This document shows, one piece after another, positions 9,742-18,576 of a DNA stretch of 64,000 nucleotides. The stretch is taken from positions 558,001-622,000 of the forward strand of contig NZ_JAUEMJ010000003.1 in the NCBI RefSeq assembly GCF_030403505.1. The letters run 5' to 3'. The stretch is from Glycomyces tritici. Its GTDB lineage: Bacteria > Actinomycetota > Actinomycetes > Mycobacteriales > Micromonosporaceae. Within the stretch, counting starts at the first letter, position 1, and the number at the start of each line of letters is the position of its first letter. The notes under the pieces are model-generated. The model made no database searches, had not been told where the DNA came from, and saw nothing but the letters and a program-made list of their open reading frames with translations. The translations under genes were made by a program, and so were the position numbers.

Positions 9742-9887
9742 TTTCGCGTGGCCCTGCACACGTCGGCAAAAATTCGCGGAGCGGTTTGCAACCGGTGAGT
9801 CACGGGCTGCGTCTTGTTTTCATAGGACCCTCGACCGGTATCGCCCCTGACCACGGCGCTGCGGTCTCTCCAAAAAGGAAAGCACCC

Positions 9888-11492
9888 ATGCATTCGCCAT
9901 ACCCTCAGCAAGCCGGAAAACGGTTGCTCACCGTTGCCGGGGCGGCCGGCCTCGCCGTCGCCGCGTTCGCCTCCCCCGCCGCCGCCCAGACCCCCGAGGT
10001 CGAATCGACGATCGTCGAGGACTACTCGCCGGTCACCGTCGGCGACGAGCCGACGCTCGCCATCGCGCAGATCATCTTCACCGAGGCGTTCCCGGCCGGG
10101 CACACGCTCACCGCGCTCATCACGATCGACGCGCCTGACGGCACCTTCGCCATCGAGAACGATGACGACGACGACTGCGCGCCGAACGCGGCGGGCACGG
10201 TCGTCGAATGCACCGCGGACGCGGCCGAGAGCGTCTCCTTCGACTACAACTACGCGGCCGTCCTCGAAGCCGAACCGGGCGACTACGAGTACACCGTCGA
10301 GTTCAAGGTGGACGGCACGACCGTCGCCACGGCCGACGACGTGATCGAGGTCAGCGCGCACTCGGTCGAGTCGTTCCGCTACGGCCACGGCCAGGTCGAG
10401 GTCGAGCCCGGCGGCACCGCCGACACGGCGCCCTCCTTCATCCAGACCGACGCCCTGCCCGCGGGCACCGCGGCCCTGGCCTACGGCGTGTCCGAGCCGG
10501 GCTACATCATGTCCGGCCTGGCCGAGGCGAGCGCCCCGTACGAGAACTGCGTCGACGGCTACTGGAACGGCGACGGCGGGGTCACCTGCATCGTCACCGA
10601 CTTCGAGGACAAGCCGGGCACGACCTTCGCCCCCGACTCCCCGATCTCGTTCAGCGTCGGCGAGACGGTCCCCGGGCCGTTCGACGTCTGCGGGTGCGGC
10701 TTCGAGGTCCGCCCGCTGACCGCCGCAGAGCTCGAGGACGAGTACGGCGACGTCGACACCGAGACGGGCGACCAGCTCGGCTTCGAGACCGTGTCCGAAG
10801 GGGACGACCCGGACGACTTCGGCTGGGCCGGCTACATCGACGTCCGCACCACCGAGAACCCGTTCGACCTGTCCGTCGCCGACGCGAACGCCAAGGGCAA
10901 GAAGGGCGACGAGGTCACCCTCACCGTCCCGGTGAAGAACCTCGGCCCGGCCGACGCCGCCTCGTTCTTCGACGGGCCCGGCTCCTACGGGATCATCGGC
11001 TCGCTGCCGAAGGGCCTCGAACTCGTCGAGGCCGGCGGCGACGGCGACGACCTCTCCTGCTTCGAGCCCGACGACCCGATGGTCGAGCACTCCTTCCCGC
11101 AGGTCGACCCGGCGAAGACCGACTTCGTCTGCTTCTTCTGGAGCGTCGGCGCCGGTGAGTCGTTCGACTTCGAGTTCACGGTGAAGATCACCGACGCGGC
11201 CTCGAAGGCGAAGGGCACGCTCACGGTCGCCGCGATCGACGACGAGGGCTACCCCGGCATCGCCGACGCCGACGCGAAGAACGACACCGCCGACATCACC
11301 GTCAACGGCACCGGAAGCGGTAACGGGAACGGGAACGGCAACGGGGGCGGCTCCGGGAAGCTCCCGAAGACCGGCACCTCGATGGGGATGATCGTCGGCG
11401 TCGCCGCGCTCGTCCTGGTCGCGGGCATCGTGCTCACGGCCCTCACGGCCCGCCGCCGCAAGGCCGGCGCCGCTGGGGCGATCGAGGAGTAG
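9888..11492 (+). CDS. LPxTG cell-wall-anchored surface protein, first paralogue
   Basis: A secreted acidic protein of 534 residues. Residues 1-34 form a signal peptide (KRLLTVAGAAGLAVAAF, cleavage probably after ASPAAA). The body is beta-rich and Asp/Glu-rich, with a DUF11/CARDB-like domain near residues 325-460 (NPFDLSVADANAKGKKGDEV). A Gly/Asn linker leads to the sortase motif LPKTG (residues 492-496), a hydrophobic helix and the basic tail ARRRKAG. Sortase should cleave Thr-Gly and join the protein to peptidoglycan. ATG 9888 follows AAAGGAAAG; the upstream in-frame ATG lacks such a site. The next gene is a paralogue of matching architecture. No sortase gene lies in the window. Binding function is unknown. 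Confidence 0.88.
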   Translation: MHSPYPQQAGKRLLTVAGAAGLAVAAFASPAAAQTPEVESTIVEDYSPVTVGDEPTLAIAQIIFTEAFPAGHTLTALITIDAPDGTFAIENDDDDDCAPNAAGTVVECTADAAESVSFDYNYAAVLEAEPGDYEYTVEFKVDGTTVATADDVIEVSAHSVESFRYGHGQVEVEPGGTADTAPSFIQTDALPAGTAALAYGVSEPGYIMSGLAEASAPYENCVDGYWNGDGGVTCIVTDFEDKPGTTFAPDSPISFSVGETVPGPFDVCGCGFEVRPLTAAELEDEYGDVDTETGDQLGFETVSEGDDPDDFGWAGYIDVRTTENPFDLSVADANAKGKKGDEVTLTVPVKNLGPADAASFFDGPGSYGIIGSLPKGLELVEAGGDGDDLSCFEPDDPMVEHSFPQVDPAKTDFVCFFWSVGAGESFDFEFTVKITDAASKAKGTLTVAAIDDEGYPGIADADAKNDTADITVNGTGSGNGNGNGNGGGSGKLPKTGTSMGMIVGVAALVLVAGIVLTALTARRRKAGAAGAIEE

Positions 11493-11506
11493 CACCGAAG
11501 CGAGTC

Positions 11507-11538
11507 AGGGGCGCCCGTCCGGCCGGACGGGCGCCCCT
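11507..11538 (+). terminator. rho-independent terminator (32-bp perfect palindrome)
   Basis: Two 16-base arms (11507-11522 and 11523-11538) form a perfect inverted repeat with no spacer, 14 bp past the first LPxTG gene. It separates the two paralogues into distinct transcription units. Confidence 0.8.
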
Positions 11539-11679
11539 GCCGTGTGCCGAGGTGAACGGGTCGTGAAGTTTCCGGGTGCGGGTTGCAAAGCGCCCCCAAA
11601 CGGGCGCGTGAAGTGATTGACACCACTTCGGACGCACGGCCCCGTGAGGACCGCCCCGAACCACAGCAAGGACGATCCC

Positions 11680-13236
11680 ATGAAACCAAGCAGCACCCGG
11701 GCCGGACGCGTCGCCGCGCGCCTGACCGCCGCCACCGTCGCCGCGGGCCTCGGCGCCCTGGGACTCGCGGCGCCCGCCGCCGCCCAGGTACCCGCGCCCA
11801 CCTCGGTCTACCTCGACTTCGAAGGCCCGTTCCCGTCCGAAGAGGGCCCGGTCCTGCGGGAGTTCAACGCCGTCTTCGGCGACGACTTCGTCCCCGGCGA
11901 CCACACCGTCACCATGTCGCTGTCGATCGGCACCCCCGACGACGCCTTCCGGTTCACCGGCGGCGACCTCGGGGAGCTGTGCGCCGTGAACTCGACCCAC
12001 ACCGAGGTCGACTGCATCCAGACCGAGGCCCCCGACGTCGTCGAGTGGGAGTTCCAGGTCGAGGTGCCGGACGCGTCCAACGCCGGCTCGTACCCGTACA
12101 CGGCCGAGCTCGCGGTCGACGGCGAAGTGGTCGCCAGCGAGTCGAAGAACGTCCGGATCCTCGCGTTGGACGGCAGCGACCCCGACCTGCCCTACGACCA
12201 CGGCGCCGTCGAGTACACCGGCGTCGCACCCGGGACGACCGTCGAGGTCTGGCCCGAGATCCTCCAGGAGGACCCGCTTCCGGACTACACCGAGGCCGTG
12301 GTCATCGAGTTCTCCGACTCCGAGTTCAACCAGAGCGCCGAAGTCGTCGCCGACTACGCCAACTGCATCGACACGGGATGGGTCGTCTCCTGCGCGGTCA
12401 CCGATCCCCCGGACGAGCCCGGCACGGTCTTCACGCCGACCCTCCCGGCCCTCTACGAGGTCGACGAGGACGCCCCCGGCCCGTTCGAGGTCTGCAACTG
12501 CTCCTACTACGCCTACCCGATCGACGCGGCCGAGTACGAGGACCGCTTCGGCGGCCTCGACGACTCGGACGACGTCCTCGGACTGCGCGAGGTCACCGAG
12601 CCCGAGTCCGAGTTCGGCAGCGACAGCTGGGGCCCGATCACGATCGAGACCAGCGCGAACCCGGTGGACCTCTTCGTCGAGGACACGAACCTCAAGGGCG
12701 CCAAGGGCACCACGACCACGCTGAACGTCGAGTTCCACAACGACGGGCCCGCCGACCTCATCGCGCACTCCGACGGGCCGGGCCACGGCGCCGTCCTGGT
12801 GTCGCTGCCCACGGGCGTCGAGCTCGTCCCCGGCGCCGAGCAGGTCTGGGGCTGCTACGACGAGGTGAACTGGGATCACTTCCTCCCCCAGGTCGACCAG
12901 GCCGTGATCGACGACGCCGACGTCGTCTGCCACCTCGGCGACCTCGAGCAGGGCGAGACGGTGACGTTCCCGCTGGAAGTCAAGATCACCGGCAACGCAA
13001 AGGCCACTGACGGGACGATCGTCGTGGCCGTGCAGGAGAGCGTCTTCACCGACGCCGACCTGACGAACAACACGGCGAAGCTCACCTTCAACGCCAAGGG
13101 CTCCGGCTCGGGGAACCTGCCGAACACCGGCGCCTCGCTCGGGCTGATCATCGGCGCCGCGGCGCTGGTGCTCGTCGTCGGCATCGTGCTCATGGTCCTC
13201 ACGGCCCGCAAGCGCAAGGCCGGCGCCGAGGAGTAG
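11680..13236 (+). CDS. LPxTG cell-wall-anchored surface protein, second paralogue
   Basis: A 518-residue paralogue of the preceding gene. A signal peptide (residues 1-33, ending AAPAAAQ) is followed by an acidic beta-rich ectodomain, the DUF11-like segment near residue 327 (NPVDLFVEDTNLKGAKGTT), the sortase motif LPNTG (residues 480-484), one hydrophobic helix and the tail TARKRKAG. Conserved spots shared with the first paralogue include GPFEVCNC versus GPFDVCGC and the paired cysteines in the middle. ATG 11680 is chosen because the signal peptide begins there. The upstream region contains a short inverted repeat, GAAGTG-N8-CACTTC (about 11610-11629), which may be regulatory. The order suggests tandem duplication. 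Confidence 0.88.
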   Translation: MKPSSTRAGRVAARLTAATVAAGLGALGLAAPAAAQVPAPTSVYLDFEGPFPSEEGPVLREFNAVFGDDFVPGDHTVTMSLSIGTPDDAFRFTGGDLGELCAVNSTHTEVDCIQTEAPDVVEWEFQVEVPDASNAGSYPYTAELAVDGEVVASESKNVRILALDGSDPDLPYDHGAVEYTGVAPGTTVEVWPEILQEDPLPDYTEAVVIEFSDSEFNQSAEVVADYANCIDTGWVVSCAVTDPPDEPGTVFTPTLPALYEVDEDAPGPFEVCNCSYYAYPIDAAEYEDRFGGLDDSDDVLGLREVTEPESEFGSDSWGPITIETSANPVDLFVEDTNLKGAKGTTTTLNVEFHNDGPADLIAHSDGPGHGAVLVSLPTGVELVPGAEQVWGCYDEVNWDHFLPQVDQAVIDDADVVCHLGDLEQGETVTFPLEVKITGNAKATDGTIVVAVQESVFTDADLTNNTAKLTFNAKGSGSGNLPNTGASLGLIIGAAALVLVVGIVLMVLTARKRKAGAEE

Positions 13237-13245
13237 GCCTGACGT

Positions 13246-13279
13246 GAACGGGCCCCGGCCGGGCGGCCGGGGCCCGTTC
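13246..13279 (+). terminator. rho-independent terminator after the second LPxTG gene
   Basis: Perfect 15-bp stem (13246-13260 with 13265-13279) and loop GGGC, 9 bp downstream of the stop codon. Confidence 0.85.
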
Positions 13280-13295
13280 GCGTGCGGGAACACCG

Positions 13296-13329
13296 CAGGC
13301 GGGCCCCGCCTCGCGGCAGGGCCCGCCTG
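13296..13329. terminator. second hairpin, possible terminator for the minus strand
   Basis: 11-bp perfect arms (13296-13306 with 13319-13329) enclose a 12-base loop that can itself pair. It lies 110 bp beyond the end of the minus-strand 72-residue gene and may end that transcript, or back up the hairpin at 13246-13279. Confidence 0.45.
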
Positions 13330-13438
13330 GTGAAAGCGAAACGCGCCCGACTCTCGGGGAGCCGCAGCGCGTCGCGTTCTAGTGGGTTTCGAGTTCAGTC
13401 TTCGGCCGGCGCCTTGTGGGCGCGCTCGCCTCGGTTCC

Positions 13439-13657
13439 TTAGCGGGCCAGACCGGCGAGGGCGCGGCCCTCGAGGCGGTCGGCCGCCCGGCGGAGCACGC
13501 CGGCGGTCGAGAGGCGGACCTTCTCCGGGCGGGTGACGCCGAAAGCGTAAGGCTTGTCGGCACGCCCGTCGTCAACGACCGGGGCGTTCGGCAGGGCCGA
13601 GGTGGCAACGGTGTTGGCGGCGTCGACTGCGAGGTATGCACCTACGAGCTCGTTCAT
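13439..13657 (-). CDS. small hypothetical protein (72 aa)
   Basis: ATG at 13657 follows a strong GGAAGGA ribosome-binding site 6-7 bases upstream, which is the main argument for a real gene. The protein starts MNELVGAYLAVDAANTVATS, has no signal peptide or clear membrane segment, and ends in an amphipathic, arginine-rich helix-like segment (VLRRAADRLEGRALAGLAR). I do not recognise a family. It is divergent from the P1 hydrolase gene and follows no operon partner. Confidence 0.6.
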   Translation of the reverse strand: MNELVGAYLAVDAANTVATSALPNAPVVDDGRADKPYAFGVTRPEKVRLSTAGVLRRAADRLEGRALAGLAR

Positions 13658-13980
13658 GATGATTCCTTCCCGGCAGGGTGAGCCGGTTTTGGTATTTCTT
13701 GGGGAACCGCTCGTCGATGACGCCATTGTCGACGGCGGGATCCGGTGCGATCGCGGTGGACCGCCTCCGGGGCCGGGGCTCAGAGAACGTTTGCGGGTTC
13801 ACCGCCCCGTTCCTGCTTCCCTCGGCTTCGTATTCAATGCTAAGGCGTGCGCGTCCGGTAAATCCAGGTATTTTGCGTGGGTCACAGGTGTCCCGCAACA
13901 CTGTCCACAAAGAGCTTAGTTACCGTTTGGTTATTGAATTCGAGGGGCGGTTCGCGGCGACGTGGCGGTACTCTTTCCGG
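13658..13980. other. intergenic region, divergent promoter area
   Basis: 323 bp between the 72-residue gene (minus) and the P1 hydrolase (plus). The part 13840-13960 is more AT-rich than its surroundings (for example TTAGTTACCGTTTGGTTATTG), as expected of promoters. I cannot assign boxes with confidence. An in-frame reading upstream of 13981 exists but looks non-coding. Confidence 0.4.
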
Positions 13981-14802
13981 ATGCGGGACTTGGGAGTTCG
14001 CGTCGGTCACTGGACCGGCGAGCACACCGGCTGCACGGTGCTGCTGTTCGATGAGGCCACCACCGCTTCGGGCGAAGTGCGGGGCGGGGCCCCGGCCAGC
14101 CGCGAGATCGAGCTGCTCGACCCCCTGCGCGCGAACACCGGCATCGACGCGGTGCTCCTCACCGGCGGTTCCGCCTTCGGGCTGGCCGCCGCCGACGGCG
14201 TCATGCAGTGGCTGGCCGAGCACGACCGCGGCGTCCTCACCACCGGCGGGCCGGTGCCGATCGTGCCGACCCTCGGACTCTTCGACCTCGACGGCTCGGG
14301 CAACGTTCCCGGTGCGGCCCAAGGCTACGAGGCGTGCGACGCCGCGATGGCGCCGTTCGAACCGGCCCTGGACGGGCCGATCGGCGCGGGCCGGGGAGCG
14401 ACGGTCGGCCAGTGGAGAGGCGTGACACTGCCGTCAGGCCTGCGCACGGCCACCGTGTCGGCCGGGCCCGTCGCGGTGTGCGCGCTCGCCGCGGTGAACG
14501 CGTTCGGCGAACCGGGGCCGCTCGACCGGGAGCTGCTGCGGCCCGAGGGGTTCGCGACCGGCGCGTTCGGGCGGAACACGACCATCGGGGTCGTCGTCAC
14601 CAACGCCCGGCTCGACAAGGTCGAATGCGCCCTGGTCGCGCAGGGCGCGCACGACGGCCTCGCGAAGGCGATCAGCCCGGTGCACACGCGCATGGACGGC
14701 GACGCGTTCGTCGCGGCCTCCACGGGCGACCTGGAGGCCTCGGTCGACGTGGTGCGGGCCCTCGCCGTCGAAGCGGTCGCCGAGGCCATCAGCGCGTACT
14801 GA
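13981..14802 (+). CDS. P1 family N-terminal nucleophile peptidase/amidase (DmpA/NylC-like)
   Basis: A 273-residue member of the self-cleaving P1 family. The chain should split before the nucleophile in the segment FGRNTTIGVVVTNA: Asn199-Thr200 matches the Asn/Thr processing site of the NylC subgroup rather than the Gly-Ser site of DmpA. Other family blocks are RVGHWTG at the N terminus, LLTGGSAFGLAAADGVM (about residues 59-75), and GPIGAGRGATVG. Members hydrolyse aminopeptide, beta-peptide or oligoamide bonds; the natural substrate here is unknown. ATG 13981 is where family similarity starts. No signal peptide is visible, so it is cytosolic. The next gene starts 14 bp later, so co-transcription is likely. 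Confidence 0.87.
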   Translation: MRDLGVRVGHWTGEHTGCTVLLFDEATTASGEVRGGAPASREIELLDPLRANTGIDAVLLTGGSAFGLAAADGVMQWLAEHDRGVLTTGGPVPIVPTLGLFDLDGSGNVPGAAQGYEACDAAMAPFEPALDGPIGAGRGATVGQWRGVTLPSGLRTATVSAGPVAVCALAAVNAFGEPGPLDRELLRPEGFATGAFGRNTTIGVVVTNARLDKVECALVAQGAHDGLAKAISPVHTRMDGDAFVAASTGDLEASVDVVRALAVEAVAEAISAY

Positions 14803-14816
14803 CTATCCTGCGCAGC

Positions 14817-15743
14817 ATGAGACGACTCCGTGCCGCGCTGCTCGCACTGCCGTTGCTGCTCGCCGCCTGCTCCGGCGGCGGCGTGGGAATCGAGTCGGTG
14901 ACCGGGACGCCGACCGACGCGGGCTCGGTCGGGCCCCCCACCGCCGACGCGCCCGCGACCTGGATCTACCAGCTCTCCGGCTACGAGGACGACGGGCTCG
15001 GCGCGCTCATCGCGGCCCCGCACGACGCGGCCGTCATCGACCTCGCCCGCGACGGCGGCGAAGGCTACTTCACCGCCGAGGAGATCACCGCCCTCAAGGA
15101 CTCCGGCAAGCGCGTCTACGCGTACTTCACCATGGGCTCCATCGAGACCTACCGGCCCGAGCACGACGCCGTCGCCGCCACCGACATGGTCCTCAACCAG
15201 TGGGGCGACTGGCCCGACGAGTACTTCGTCCAGTACTGGGACCAGCGCTGGTGGGACCTCGTCATGCGCCCGCGGCTCGACCAGGCCATGGCCGCCGGAT
15301 TCGACGGCGTGTACCTCGACGTGCCGAACGCCTACGAGGAGATCGACCTCGCGCTCGTCCCCGGCGAGACCCGGGAGTCGCTGGCGCAGAAGATGGTCGA
15401 CCTGATCATCGCCGTCGACGCCTACGCGGGCGAGCACCTGGCCGTCCTGCCGCAGAACTCCCCCGAGCTGCGCGAGTACCCCGGCTACCTCGACGCGATC
15501 GACGGCATCGGCATCGAGGAGCTGTTCTTCCTCAACGCCGACGAGCCCTGCACCGAGGAGTGGTGCGCCGAGAACCTGGACGACACGCGCGCGATCCACG
15601 ACGCCGGGAAGCTCGTCCTCGCCGTCGACTACGCCGCCGATCCGGGCAACGTCGCCGCCGCCTGCGCGCACTACGCGGAGGAGGGCTTCGCGGGGGCCGT
15701 CGCGGGCGTCGACCTCGACGCGGTCTACGCGCCGTGCCCCTGA
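14817..15743 (+). CDS. secreted lipoprotein, GH114-like (polygalactosaminidase family)
   Basis: A 308-residue lipoprotein. The signal peptide ends in the lipobox LAAC with Cys18 as lipid-attachment site, followed by a Gly/Thr/Pro linker. The mature domain is a TIM-barrel of the GH114/TM1410 type: WIYQLSGY, AAVIDLARDG, GKRVYAYFTMGSIETYR, the tryptophan-rich YWDQRWWDLV, AGFDGVYLDV with the likely catalytic Asp, and a late GKLVLAVDYA strand. Family enzymes include endo-alpha-1,4-polygalactosaminidase; the substrate here is not determined, but an extracellular amino-sugar polymer is plausible. Its 3' end overlaps the convergent GGDEF gene by 19 bp. Confidence 0.85.
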   Translation: MRRLRAALLALPLLLAACSGGGVGIESVTGTPTDAGSVGPPTADAPATWIYQLSGYEDDGLGALIAAPHDAAVIDLARDGGEGYFTAEEITALKDSGKRVYAYFTMGSIETYRPEHDAVAATDMVLNQWGDWPDEYFVQYWDQRWWDLVMRPRLDQAMAAGFDGVYLDVPNAYEEIDLALVPGETRESLAQKMVDLIIAVDAYAGEHLAVLPQNSPELREYPGYLDAIDGIGIEELFFLNADEPCTEEWCAENLDDTRAIHDAGKLVLAVDYAADPGNVAAACAHYAEEGFAGAVAGVDLDAVYAPCP

Positions 15744-17293
15744 CCGAGGCCCTGCCGGGGAGCCATTAAGCCGCTCCCCTCCCAGAAGCTCTTGCGCGAC
15801 CGCTTCATCTGGTACATCGCCTGGTCGGCGGCCCACAGCGTCTGCGTGGGGTTGCCCCCGGCCGCCAGCCGCGCCCACCCGATCGACACGTCCACGGGCG
15901 TGCCCGGCACCGAGTACTCCCAGTTCTCGCTCGACACCGCCACCCGGATGCGCTGCGACACCGCGTCCGCGTCGTACTCCGTCGCGCCCGGCAGCACCAG
16001 GATGAACTCGTCACCGCCGGTGCGCGCCAGCAGGTCCCCCGTGCGGACCACGCTCGACAGGAGCGCGGCGACCCGCTGCAGGATCGTGTCGCCCGCCTGG
16101 TGCCCGTGCGTGTCGTTGACCGCCTTGAACCCGTCCAGGTCCAGCACCGCGATCATCCCGTCACTGTCCACACCGGACAGGAACTCGTCGAGGCGGCGCC
16201 GGTTCGGCAGACCCGTCAGCTCATCGGTGTTCGCCCGGTCCGCCCAGCCCGCGACCGCCCGCCGCAACTGGTCCCGGTCCACCAGCGCCCCGGCCGAGTC
16301 CAGGTAGATCGAATGGAATTCGTTGATCTGCTTGTACAACGCGTACGTCGTCGCGTGCGCCGCCAGGATCGACGCCGCATGGTCGCCCTTCGCGACCAGC
16401 GCCAGCGACTTCAAGTGCTGCGGCTCCATCACGCCCAGGGTCTCGTCCCCGATGTCGCGCGCCTCCAGCACCTCGAGGGCCTCCAGTCCCCGCGCCTGCG
16501 CGATGAGCCGGGACGCCTGCGCGAGCGTGCGCAGGTCCATCGCCTCCACCGACGAGGTCTCGTCCGGCAGCAGGTGGTCGACCGTCCAGTTCTCGCCCAC
16601 CCCGAGCAGGCTCACCCGGGCCAGCGCGTAGTGGATCCACTCGATCTCGCGCGCATCCAGCTCGTGCAGGCTCGGCTTGACCCGGCGCAACTCCTTGAGC
16701 AGCAGGTAGTTGCAGGCCCGCGCGTCACCGGTGTAGTAGCGCAGCAGGGCGTCCCGGACGCGGACCTCGACCCCCTCGACCGAGGAGCGGCCCACACCGG
16801 TGCGCTCGGCCAGGGTGTGGCACTCGTCCAGCGCGTGCGAGGCCTGCTGCTGGTAGCCGCAGTTGGAGAGGATCACCGCGAGGTCGTACCAGGCGTCGAC
16901 GGCGGCCTGGCTCTCCTCGGTCATCGCCTGGAGGGCCCGGCGCGAGAGGACCAGCTGCTCGGCGGTGAGGCCGAGGGCCTTGATGTAGTGGTGGTAGTAC
17001 CAGGCGGCCAGCGCGTGGTACTTGCCGGTGAGGCGGGGGTCCTGGCAGCGGGAGACCGCGGCCCCGGCCTGGTCGATGGTGCCGGGGATCTTGTCGGTCG
17101 CGCGCTGCGAGATCTGGCCCTGGAGGATGAAGAGCCACGCCTGGGCCCGCTGGTGCACGGTGTCGGAGTTGTAGACGATCCAGGTGGCCTCGGCGACGGC
17201 CTCGGCGACCTGCCCCGACCGCATCAGGGCGCGCAGACGCCGGTACTGATCGGCATAATCACGCGCAGACGTGATCCCCCTCCGTGGCGTCAC
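15725..17293 (-). CDS. cytosolic GGDEF diguanylate cyclase with TPR-like sensor region
   Basis: 522 residues. Residues about 15-350 are helical and repeat-like (TPR-type hairpins such as ALMRSGQVAEAVAEATWIVYN), with no membrane segment. The C-terminal domain is a diguanylate cyclase: TDELTGLPNRRRLDEF opens it, followed by VLDLDGFKAVNDTHGHQAGD and an intact catalytic GGDEF near residue 425. An inhibitory I-site RTGD lies exactly five residues before GGDEF, so product feedback is expected. The enzyme makes cyclic di-GMP from two GTP. GTG 17293 is chosen because AGGATAGA lies just upstream and similarity begins here. YajQ, reported to bind cyclic di-GMP, is encoded at 27961. Confidence 0.9.
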   Translation of the reverse strand: MTPRRGITSARDYADQYRRLRALMRSGQVAEAVAEATWIVYNSDTVHQRAQAWLFILQGQISQRATDKIPGTIDQAGAAVSRCQDPRLTGKYHALAAWYYHHYIKALGLTAEQLVLSRRALQAMTEESQAAVDAWYDLAVILSNCGYQQQASHALDECHTLAERTGVGRSSVEGVEVRVRDALLRYYTGDARACNYLLLKELRRVKPSLHELDAREIEWIHYALARVSLLGVGENWTVDHLLPDETSSVEAMDLRTLAQASRLIAQARGLEALEVLEARDIGDETLGVMEPQHLKSLALVAKGDHAASILAAHATTYALYKQINEFHSIYLDSAGALVDRDQLRRAVAGWADRANTDELTGLPNRRRLDEFLSGVDSDGMIAVLDLDGFKAVNDTHGHQAGDTILQRVAALLSSVVRTGDLLARTGGDEFILVLPGATEYDADAVSQRIRVAVSSENWEYSVPGTPVDVSIGWARLAAGGNPTQTLWAADQAMYQMKRSRKSFWEGSGLMAPRQGLGQGHGA

Positions 17294-17429
17294 GCGCTCT
17301 ATCCTGCCACCGCGGAGCCGATATATCCAGTGGCGCACGCCGTGACCGCATTCGCCTTGTGCTCTCGAAGAGTCAAGCGCCCGAACCGTTTTCCTCCGAG
17401 CCCAGGCCGCGCCGCATAAAGTACAGGCA

Positions 17430-18439
17430 GTGCCCGAAATGGAAGGATGGTGGGCTTTGCTCCCTCGAAGTCCGCACAGTGTGCTCCCATGCAGCGCCTG
17501 CGGTGAGCCGCTCCAGGCGGCCCCCGGCGCGACGGTCCTCGCCTGCGACGCGTGCGGCACGGAGCTGCACGGGCGCCCGGCCTCGCGGCGGCTCGTGGAC
17601 CCGGACTGGGCCGCGCTGGCGCCCAAGCCGCGGCTGCGGTACGCCGACGACACCCCGGAGGCGCTGATCGCGCCGGAGGCGATCGTGCCGTTCCGGGTGG
17701 AGCGGGCCGCGGCGCGGCTGATCCTGAGGGATTGGGCGCGGCGGTCCTGGTTCTCGCCGCGGGCGTTCCGGCGGATCGACGAGTCGGAGTCGTTCCGGGG
17801 CGCGTACCTGCCGTTCTGGGTGTGGGGGGCGCGCACGCGGTCGCGGTACCGGGCGGCGCGGGGCGACTACCAGTGGGCGAAGGGCGGCAGCGGCCGGGTA
17901 CGCGGGATCCGGTGGTCGCCGGCGGCGGGCCTGGTGGACCGGGACTTCGCGGCGGTGCCGGTGGCGGCGACGGTGCGGCTGGAGGGGACGGCCCTGGCCG
18001 ACCTGCTGCGGGACTGGTCGCTCGACGCGGCGGTGTGGTTCGAGCCGGGGATGCTCGACGGGTACTGGACGCAGGGCTACGAGCTGGAGCCGGAGGTGGG
18101 CCTGGAGCTGGCGAAGGCGCGGATGGCGGCCGAGGTGGAGCGCGAGGTGCGGGCGCGGGTGGGCGGGGACGAGCAGCACGTGCCGACGATCGAGACGTCG
18201 TACTCCGGGCTGGGGTACCGGCTGGTGCTGCTGCCGGTGTGGCTGGTGTCGCACGCGCACCGGGGGCGGCGGCGGATGGTCGCGGTGCACGGCGAGAGCG
18301 GCCGGGTGGTGGGCGAGCGGCCACTGAGCGCGGCGAAACTGGCAATTGCAACGGCCCTCACGCTGGTTGTGGCGGGAGCCATACTCTATTTCTGCCGTTT
18401 ATCCCTTTCATCCTGTCCCGCAAGGCTGCCGGACCGTAG
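17430..18439 (+). CDS. zinc-ribbon membrane-anchored protein, probable frameshift at the C-terminal helix
   Basis: GTG start, then two CxxC knuckles (PCSACGEPL and ACDACGTEL, residues about 20-45) typical of a TFIIB-like zinc ribbon. The middle contains LPFWVWGARTRSRYRAARGDY and a C-terminal RLVLLPVWLVSHAHRGRRRMVAVHGESGRVVGERP, as in actinobacterial zinc-ribbon proteins of unknown function, then a hydrophobic segment TLVVAGAILYF. In this frame no stop occurs until 19859, deep inside the LCP gene. One base back near 18385-18395, the alternative frame continues LPFIPFILSRKAAGP and stops at 18437-18439, a sensible end for a tail-anchored protein. I therefore give 18439 as the end and regard a sequence error or true frameshift as likely. 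Frame-0 residues past about 320 should not be trusted. Confidence 0.6.
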
Positions 18440-18576
18440 AGGAAGCATGTACGCGATGCTCATGCTCTATGGTTCCTGGAACGCCACGCGCCGACTGACC
18501 TGCGCGTGCGTCCCCCGAGCGCGCCGGCCTCCCCCGCGGGCGCCTCGACACCCCGCAGACCGTTCCGGGAGAGGCA

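Noticed and set aside
11443..13641. Long minus-strand frame (732 residues) opposite the second LPxTG gene
   Set aside because: Antisense shadow caused by high GC; the plus strand has signal peptide, sortase motif and ribosome-binding site.
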